A DNA stretch of 37,393 nucleotides from Methanobacteriota archaeon (GTDB taxonomy: Archaea; Thermoplasmatota; Poseidoniia; Poseidoniales; Poseidoniaceae). The translations under genes and the position numbers were made by a program. Of the stretch, positions 33,416 to 37,393 are shown piece after piece. Position 1 is the first letter of the stretch. The number at the start of each line of letters is the position of its first letter. The notes beneath the pieces are model-generated. The model did not search any database. It saw nothing but the letters and a program-made list of their open reading frames with translations, and had not been told where the DNA came from. Location of the stretch: contig WTIA01000073.1 of assembly GCA_011522915.1 (NCBI GenBank), positions 1 to 37,393 on the forward strand. The letters run 5' to 3'.

Positions 33416-34219
33416 ATGCCAGAACTACCCGAGGTTGAAACGGTCCGAACAGGACTGGCTAGATCTTGGATTGGAAAGCGTATTGATGGTGTTGATTTAC
33501 GTCGTGAAAACCTGAGGTTTCCGTTCCCAGAAGGACTCGCTGAGCGCCTAACTGGGCGTACAGTGAAAGATATACGCAGGCGCGCAAAATACCTCTTAAT
33601 TGACCTAGACAATGGTGACGTTCTCCTTTCACACCTTGGAATGAGTGGTAAGTGGACTCTAGATGCAAGTGAATGTGAAGGTAAGCATGACCACGTTGTG
33701 ATTCTGTTTGACGACGGTAGTATGTCTGTCTACAACGACCCAAGACGTTTCGGAGTGCTTGACATTTTCAGTGGAACATCACACAAATTACTCGACCACC
33801 TGGGCCCCGAACCACTAGAAGAGTGGACAGGGAAAGATCTCTTTGATAAGTTACAGAATAGAAAGAGCGCTGTTAAAATCAGCATCCTCGACCAAAAAGT
33901 GGTAGTTGGCGTTGGAAATATCTATGCCTGTGAGGCATTGAATCGGGCAAAGATTTCACCTACTCGCATTTCCAATAAAGTCAAGAAAAAGGAATGCGAT
34001 GTATTGGTTGCTGAAATTAAGGAAATCCTAGCTGAAGCGATTAGAGTTGGCGGTTCGTCTCTGAGGGATTTCGCAGGAGTCGATGGCACACTGGGTTATT
34101 TCATTCACCAATTCAAGGTTTATGACAAGGAAGGAAAGGACTGTGATTGCGGAGGCATCATCGAGAGACTTGTGCAAGGTGGCCGCTCAACATTCTGGTG
34201 CCGCTCGTGTCAGAAATAA
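33416..34219 (+). CDS. mutM: Formamidopyrimidine-DNA glycosylase (Fpg/MutM)
   Basis: 267 residues from ATG 33416, chosen because the mature enzyme must begin with proline: MPELPEVETV gives P2 (nucleophile) and E3. K58 in RRRAKYLL is the conserved active-site lysine. HLGMSGKW, DPRRFG, VGVGNIYACEAL and the H2TH region follow. The zinc finger CDCGG...CRSC closes the protein. It removes 8-oxoguanine and other oxidised purines and nicks the DNA by beta/delta elimination. The gene is uncommon in archaea and typical of bacteria, so ancient transfer is likely. The stop TAA abuts the stop of the SCO gene. Confidence 0.95.
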   Translation: MPELPEVETVRTGLARSWIGKRIDGVDLRRENLRFPFPEGLAERLTGRTVKDIRRRAKYLLIDLDNGDVLLSHLGMSGKWTLDASECEGKHDHVVILFDDGSMSVYNDPRRFGVLDIFSGTSHKLLDHLGPEPLEEWTGKDLFDKLQNRKSAVKISILDQKVVVGVGNIYACEALNRAKISPTRISNKVKKKECDVLVAEIKEILAEAIRVGGSSLRDFAGVDGTLGYFIHQFKVYDKEGKDCDCGGIIERLVQGGRSTFWCRSCQK

Positions 34220-34810
34220 TCAGTAGTTCTCCAATACTGTCCTCAAATCTTCAAGGAATAAGTCGACTGGGAAGTCGTAATCAGACCACACTACCCTTCC
34301 TTTTCCTTCCGTGTCAAGAATATAGGTTGGCGAGGGATGAGCAACTGTATAGCCTTCATCTGAATCATCTCCCTCTTCGTATGGGAATACACCGTAGTTC
34401 TCATAAATCGGGTCTAAGTATTCCTTTGCCCCTGTAAGATGTGGCCAATCATAGCCGAAATCAGCGGTGTAATTTCTCAGCCTTTCGGGTGAATCATGTC
34501 TCCAGTCCACGGTAATCGAAACGAAACTAGTCTTGGCTAATTCGCCCTCAGTTAGCGTCTCTTTAACCATCTTAACGTTCTGACTTGTTACCGGACATGT
34601 GTTGTCACAACGGGTGAAAATAAACGCCATAACCACAACTTTGCCCTCTTGTTCCTCAAGACTCCAAAGCGGCCCTTCCGCATCCTCTAGTGTGAATTTG
34701 TAAGTGTCGCTACCACCTAGGTCGCGGCCTTTGAACGTAATTTCCTCCTCGTCGGAAAAGCAACCGGGAAGCATCAGAACCAAAGCCAATAGTAGAGCTT
34801 GTATTCTCAT
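34220..34810 (-). CDS. SCO1/SenC-family copper-binding lipoprotein (copy 2)
   Basis: 196 residues from ATG 34810. The signal has a lipobox LMLPGC with C17 as lipid-attachment residue. The thioredoxin-like core has C68-x3-C72 (TRCDNTC) and a downstream H158 (TVAHPSPTYILD), the copper ligands of SCO1. FVSITVDWRHDSPE is the family signature. SCO proteins deliver copper to the CuA site of cytochrome c oxidase. GGAGTGAT lies 5 nt before the ATG and overlaps the stop of the paralogous gene upstream, so translation is coupled. Confidence 0.9.
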   Translation of the reverse strand: MRIQALLLALVLMLPGCFSDEEEITFKGRDLGGSDTYKFTLEDAEGPLWSLEEQEGKVVVMAFIFTRCDNTCPVTSQNVKMVKETLTEGELAKTSFVSITVDWRHDSPERLRNYTADFGYDWPHLTGAKEYLDPIYENYGVFPYEEGDDSDEGYTVAHPSPTYILDTEGKGRVVWSDYDFPVDLFLEDLRTVLENY

Positions 34811-34814
34811 TTTA

Positions 34815-35393
34815 TCACTCCAAATCAATTACTGTTCTCAAATCCTCAACAAATAGGTCGATAGGCCAATCATACTCAGACCAAACAACCCTTCCATCCA
34901 AGTTAGTATCTAGAATGTACACAGGCTGAAGATGTATATCTTGGTAGGTTTCATCATCATAAGGAGTTACATCATACTCCTCGTAGGTGTTGTGGATTTC
35001 ATCTGAATTCCAGTCGGTAAGGTGTGGCCAATCTAGACCCATGTCTTGTGCCCAATCACCAAGAACTTCTGGTGAATCATGTCTCCAATCGATTGTAACT
35101 GAAACAAATGATACCTTTTCCAATTCATCCTCGGTTAGTTCAGATTTCACTACTTTCAGATTGTTTGCAATAAGAAGGCAAACATCATCACAGCGCGTGT
35201 AGACAAAAGCGAGGACAACGGTTTGACCTTCCAATTCAGAAAGAGAGAAGTCTGACTGGTTCTGATCTGTCAACGTGAATTTGTAAACATCCACTTTCCC
35301 CAGACTCTTTCCATTGAAGTCTGGGCCCTCGTCTTCAGCAAAACATCCCGGAAAGAGCAACAATAAACAAGCGAGTAAAACTCGTATTTGCAT
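34815..35393 (-). CDS. SCO1/SenC-family copper-binding lipoprotein (copy 1)
   Basis: 192 residues. The lipobox LLFPGC gives C17. The copper ligands are C68-x3-C72 (TRCDDVC) and H154 (DIHLQPVYILD). It is a clear tandem paralog of the next gene, with nearly the same positions of all key residues and the same VxxTxDWRHDSPE stretch, but differing loops (DDVCLLIANN versus DNTCPVTSQN). The missing Pro after the second Cys and the changed loop may shift its redox or metal behaviour. It lies 11 nt after the TFS stop and is probably transcribed with it. Confidence 0.9.
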   Translation of the reverse strand: MQIRVLLACLLLLFPGCFAEDEGPDFNGKSLGKVDVYKFTLTDQNQSDFSLSELEGQTVVLAFVYTRCDDVCLLIANNLKVVKSELTEDELEKVSFVSVTIDWRHDSPEVLGDWAQDMGLDWPHLTDWNSDEIHNTYEEYDVTPYDDETYQDIHLQPVYILDTNLDGRVVWSEYDWPIDLFVEDLRTVIDLE

Positions 35394-35404
35394 GCATTAT
35401 CACA

Positions 35405-35758
35405 TCAGTATTCTCGCCAGCCGTTACCGCATTCTTTGCAGGTTAACATTCTGGTCTCGGGTTCATCAGATGAGCGGGTTTGCTCGAGGTAGGAGAATAC
35501 TTCAACGCAGTCACACTTTGGACACATGTAATCGCCTTTTGTAAGTACGCCTCTCATCTCATCAGAGTCCTTGATAACCTCGTATACACGGGTCTCTGCC
35601 TTTGAAGATGATGTGACTTTTGAAAGGTCTACTTCTTTGCCATCTGCTCCTTTGACTTTCAAATTCGCAGGTCCTTGATATCCACATTTGTAATTTGTAC
35701 AATTGATATCTCCCGTAGGTGTAGGGAATGCCAACGTACCGCATTGCGGGCAGAACAT
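35405..35758 (-). CDS. tfs: Transcription factor S (TFIIS-like RNA polymerase cleavage factor)
   Basis: 117 residues from ATG 35758. The frame opens at 35968, inside the opposite nop5 gene, and that extension is rejected. Zinc ribbon 1 is FCPQCG with C20/C25; ribbon 2 is MCPKC with CKECG. The loop QTRSSDEPETR carries the Asp-Glu pair that stimulates transcript cleavage by RNA polymerase, and the protein ends WREY. Usual length for archaeal TFS. A TATA-like ATATATT lies about 24 nt upstream of the ATG, so the mRNA is probably leaderless. Two SCO genes follow on the same strand. Confidence 0.93.
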   Translation of the reverse strand: MFCPQCGTLAFPTPTGDINCTNYKCGYQGPANLKVKGADGKEVDLSKVTSSSKAETRVYEVIKDSDEMRGVLTKGDYMCPKCDCVEVFSYLEQTRSSDEPETRMLTCKECGNGWREY

Positions 35759-35778
35759 AGGAATAGACTGGAAGACGA

Positions 35779-35805
35779 AATATATCAACATTTGTTCTAT
35801 AAAAA
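35779..35805. promoter_or_regulatory. Divergent TATA boxes for tfs and nop5
   Basis: In the 88-nt region between tfs and nop5 two TATA-like boxes are seen. AATATAT (35779-35785) lies about 24 nt before the tfs ATG on the minus strand. TATAAAAA (35798-35805) points to nop5 about 45 nt before its ATG 35847, leaving a leader of about 20 nt. Assignment by spacing and composition only. Confidence 0.5.
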
Positions 35806-35846
35806 TAGCAATTGTTTCATCAAGTGGGGACTTTTGGACTACCATA

Positions 35847-36854
35847 ATGTGGCTTTGGTATGATTGGCGAGCCGCCGCTGTTGCAGACTCAGACGGCAAT
35901 ATTTTGGATTCTGAGGAATGGGATGGTTGGCACGATACTAATGCCGTGTGCTCGCGCATGGACATCATTGCTCATGAGGCATTAACACCTGAGGCAGAAA
36001 GGCTACTCGAAAGGTTTCCAGACGCCATACCGTTGATTCATGGAGATGACGAACTACCAGATGCTGAATGGCCTCTTCCAAGCAGCGAAGCAATGGAATA
36101 CCTAGACAAGGCTGCTATACTTCTTTCAAAGCGCGGAGTGGATGCTGCTGCCGGTGACCCAGATAGAAGACTAGAGCATATTCTCAAGGCTTCTGATGAA
36201 CTTCGCGCATCATTTGTTACAATCGAAGGACGACTCGTTGAATGGGTTGGCCTTTTCCTTCCTGAAGCTAGGTTCGAGCGCGACAGGAGTGGCCTTGCTC
36301 GAAAAGTCGTAGATTCATCCGATCTCGAACAACTAGCAGAAATACTCGGCATAGGGATGCCTCCTGAAGGGCCAACCGAATCTGAGTGGATAAGCCTGAA
36401 AGACTGGGCAACTAGCGTCAGAGAAATCAAATCTCGCCTCGACAAAATGGAGGACGTCGTTAGAGAATTGGCAAGCGATCACCTTCCTTCACTATCGGCA
36501 CTTCTAGGCCCGATTCTAGCAGCAAGGTTGTGTGTTGAAGCACACGGTAGGGCGAGGCTCGCAAGACTGCCTGCTGGCACAATGCAAATTTTAGGGGCGG
36601 AAAAGGCGTTTTTCAATCATCTCAAAACAGGTGCTCCATCACCAAAGCACGGCCACATTTTCATGCACCCTTGGATTTCTAGATCTCCTCGTTGGGTGCG
36701 AGGTAAAATCGCCAGGACAGTTGCTGCAAAAGCGAGCATAGCAGCTCGTTGTGATGCATATGGTGGCGAGGTTTGGAGTCAAGAAGCGGTAGATGCCGTA
36801 GCAGCAAGAGTCGATGTTATTCGCAATGAAAACTCGAAACCACCACAGAGGTGA
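35847..36854 (+). CDS. nop5: Nop5/Nop56/Nop58-family C/D box RNP protein
   Basis: 335 residues from ATG 35847; the frame opens at 35703 inside the tfs gene and the extra part is rejected. The central coiled region spans about 105-220. The Nop domain begins GPILAARLCVEAHGRARLARLP and contains GAEKAFFNHLKTG and PSPKHGHIF, the family signature. It binds L7Ae-k-turn RNA and fibrillarin in box C/D sRNPs that guide 2'-O-methylation. Its first ~80 residues would bind fibrillarin. The stop overlaps the ribosome-binding site of the fibrillarin gene, which follows 4 nt later. Confidence 0.95.
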   Translation: MWLWYDWRAAAVADSDGNILDSEEWDGWHDTNAVCSRMDIIAHEALTPEAERLLERFPDAIPLIHGDDELPDAEWPLPSSEAMEYLDKAAILLSKRGVDAAAGDPDRRLEHILKASDELRASFVTIEGRLVEWVGLFLPEARFERDRSGLARKVVDSSDLEQLAEILGIGMPPEGPTESEWISLKDWATSVREIKSRLDKMEDVVRELASDHLPSLSALLGPILAARLCVEAHGRARLARLPAGTMQILGAEKAFFNHLKTGAPSPKHGHIFMHPWISRSPRWVRGKIARTVAAKASIAARCDAYGGEVWSQEAVDAVAARVDVIRNENSKPPQR

Positions 36855-36856
36855 TT
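36848..36856 (+). promoter_or_regulatory. Ribosome-binding site of fibrillarin gene
   Basis: GAGGTGAT, complementary to the 3' end of archaeal 16S rRNA, overlaps the nop5 stop TGA and lies a few bases before GTG 36859. It fixes the GTG start and indicates translational coupling of nop5 and fibrillarin. Confidence 0.6.
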
Positions 36857-36858
36857 TT

Positions 36859-37393
36859 GTGGCAAAAAAACGCCGTCTTTCATGGGCAGTAATGCTTGAC
36901 GGCAGAGCCATATGGACGCTGAACGCTGTTCCAAAATACTCGCAATATGGGGAATCATTGCGCAGGTTCAGAGGTGTGGAATATCGCAGATGGGACCCTA
37001 CTCGCTCAAAACTTGGTGCAGCAATTTCAAGGGCGAGACAAACTCAATACGAATTGCTACCACAAGAAGGAGACACATGTCTCTACCTTGGTGCAGGACA
37101 CGGCACCTCTATCTCTCACCTTCACGACCAAGTCTGTGGAGCAAACAATGAGAAAGGTGGCAGAATAATCGCCGTCGACCTATCGCCGCGCTGCTTGAGA
37201 GATTTAGTTCACCTTGCAACACTAAGACCTGGTCTAGTGCCGGTACTCGGCGATGCTAGAAAGCACTCCGCCTGGGGAGTAATGGTTGCCAACAAAGTGG
37301 ACTGGTTGCTTCAAGATGTATCACAAGCGGGCCAAGCCGAGATATTCATCAAAGCCGTAAAGCGGTTCTTGAAGCCCGGAGGCAAAGGATTGC
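36859..37393 (+). CDS. flpA: Fibrillarin-like rRNA 2'-O-methyltransferase (truncated by window end)
   Basis: The start is GTG 36859; 178 codons are present and the frame is open at the window edge. WDPTRSKLGAAI (45-56) is the fibrillarin signature. The SAM-binding motif is YLGAGHGTSISH (76-87), and AVDLSPRCLRDL with GDARKH and VDWLLQDVSQ follow in order. It is the methylase of the box C/D sRNP and pairs with the adjacent Nop5. About 40-50 C-terminal residues are missing, judged from the family length of about 220-230. Not noticeably odd otherwise. Confidence 0.95.
   Translation, partial: MAKKRRLSWAVMLDGRAIWTLNAVPKYSQYGESLRRFRGVEYRRWDPTRSKLGAAISRARQTQYELLPQEGDTCLYLGAGHGTSISHLHDQVCGANNEKGGRIIAVDLSPRCLRDLVHLATLRPGLVPVLGDARKHSAWGVMVANKVDWLLQDVSQAGQAEIFIKAVKRFLKPGGKGL

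Noticed and set aside
35759-35968. N-terminal extension of tfs
   Set aside because: It overlaps nop5 on the other strand and the first TFS zinc ribbon begins at ATG 35758 with a TATA-like box at the right distance.

Overview
The window reads as a compact archaeal chromosome segment, most likely from the marine Thermoplasmatota (Marine Group II / Candidatus Poseidoniales or a close relative). The information-processing genes are archaeal: Csl4, NMD3, TFS, Nop5 and fibrillarin. They sit among bacterial-looking genes (MutM/Fpg, Maf, GlmS, M23 peptidase, SCO1, Ccm) and very large secreted PKD/CARDB proteins with one C-terminal membrane anchor. The lineage call is inference from gene content. No rRNA, tRNA, CRISPR array, insertion sequence or prophage gene was seen, and no gap exceeds about 135 bases. 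All six convergent gene pairs have stop codons that abut, overlap or are one base apart.

Layout. 1-234: the 3' end of a probable HMG-CoA synthase. 235-9052 (minus strand): a long run of a polytopic membrane protein, a GT2 glycosyltransferase, aspartate-semialdehyde dehydrogenase, an unknown acidic protein, a small zinc ribbon, a METTL5-like RNA methylase, an exosome Csl4 subunit fused to two RRM domains, and a COG1031-type radical SAM enzyme. 9126-9689 (plus): a cytosolic M23-type protein. 9686-13881 (minus): an ABC ATPase/membrane fusion (CcmAB-like), CcmC, a 49-residue CcmD, NMD3 and phosphoglucose/phosphomannose isomerase. 13936-21635 (plus): a rhomboid protease, a 1629-residue membrane-anchored subtilase and GlmS. 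21636-22355 (minus): a KaiC-like ATPase. 22419-22970 (plus): Maf. 22967-32047 (minus): a 12-TM unknown, a SepF-like division protein and two giant paralogous PKD surface proteins. 32180-34219: a LysE exporter (plus), a small zinc-ribbon membrane protein (minus) and Fpg (plus). 34220-35758 (minus): TFS followed by two SCO1-like lipoproteins. 35847-end (plus): Nop5 and truncated fibrillarin.

Functional themes. (1) RNA metabolism: Csl4-RRM, METTL5-like, NMD3, Nop5/fibrillarin and TFS. (2) Aerobic respiration assembly: System I cytochrome c maturation parts and two SCO copper chaperones. (3) Cell surface: GT2/GT-C-like glycosylation, hexosamine supply by GlmS and PGI/PMI, giant PKD proteins, a surface subtilase and a rhomboid. 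(4) Cell division: SepF beside the surface proteins. The strongest candidates for something undescribed are the Csl4-RRM fusion, the short GWTMEQW box shared by the cytoplasmic tails of the two giant surface proteins, and the rhomboid/subtilase pair whose C-termini both end in zinc ribbons.
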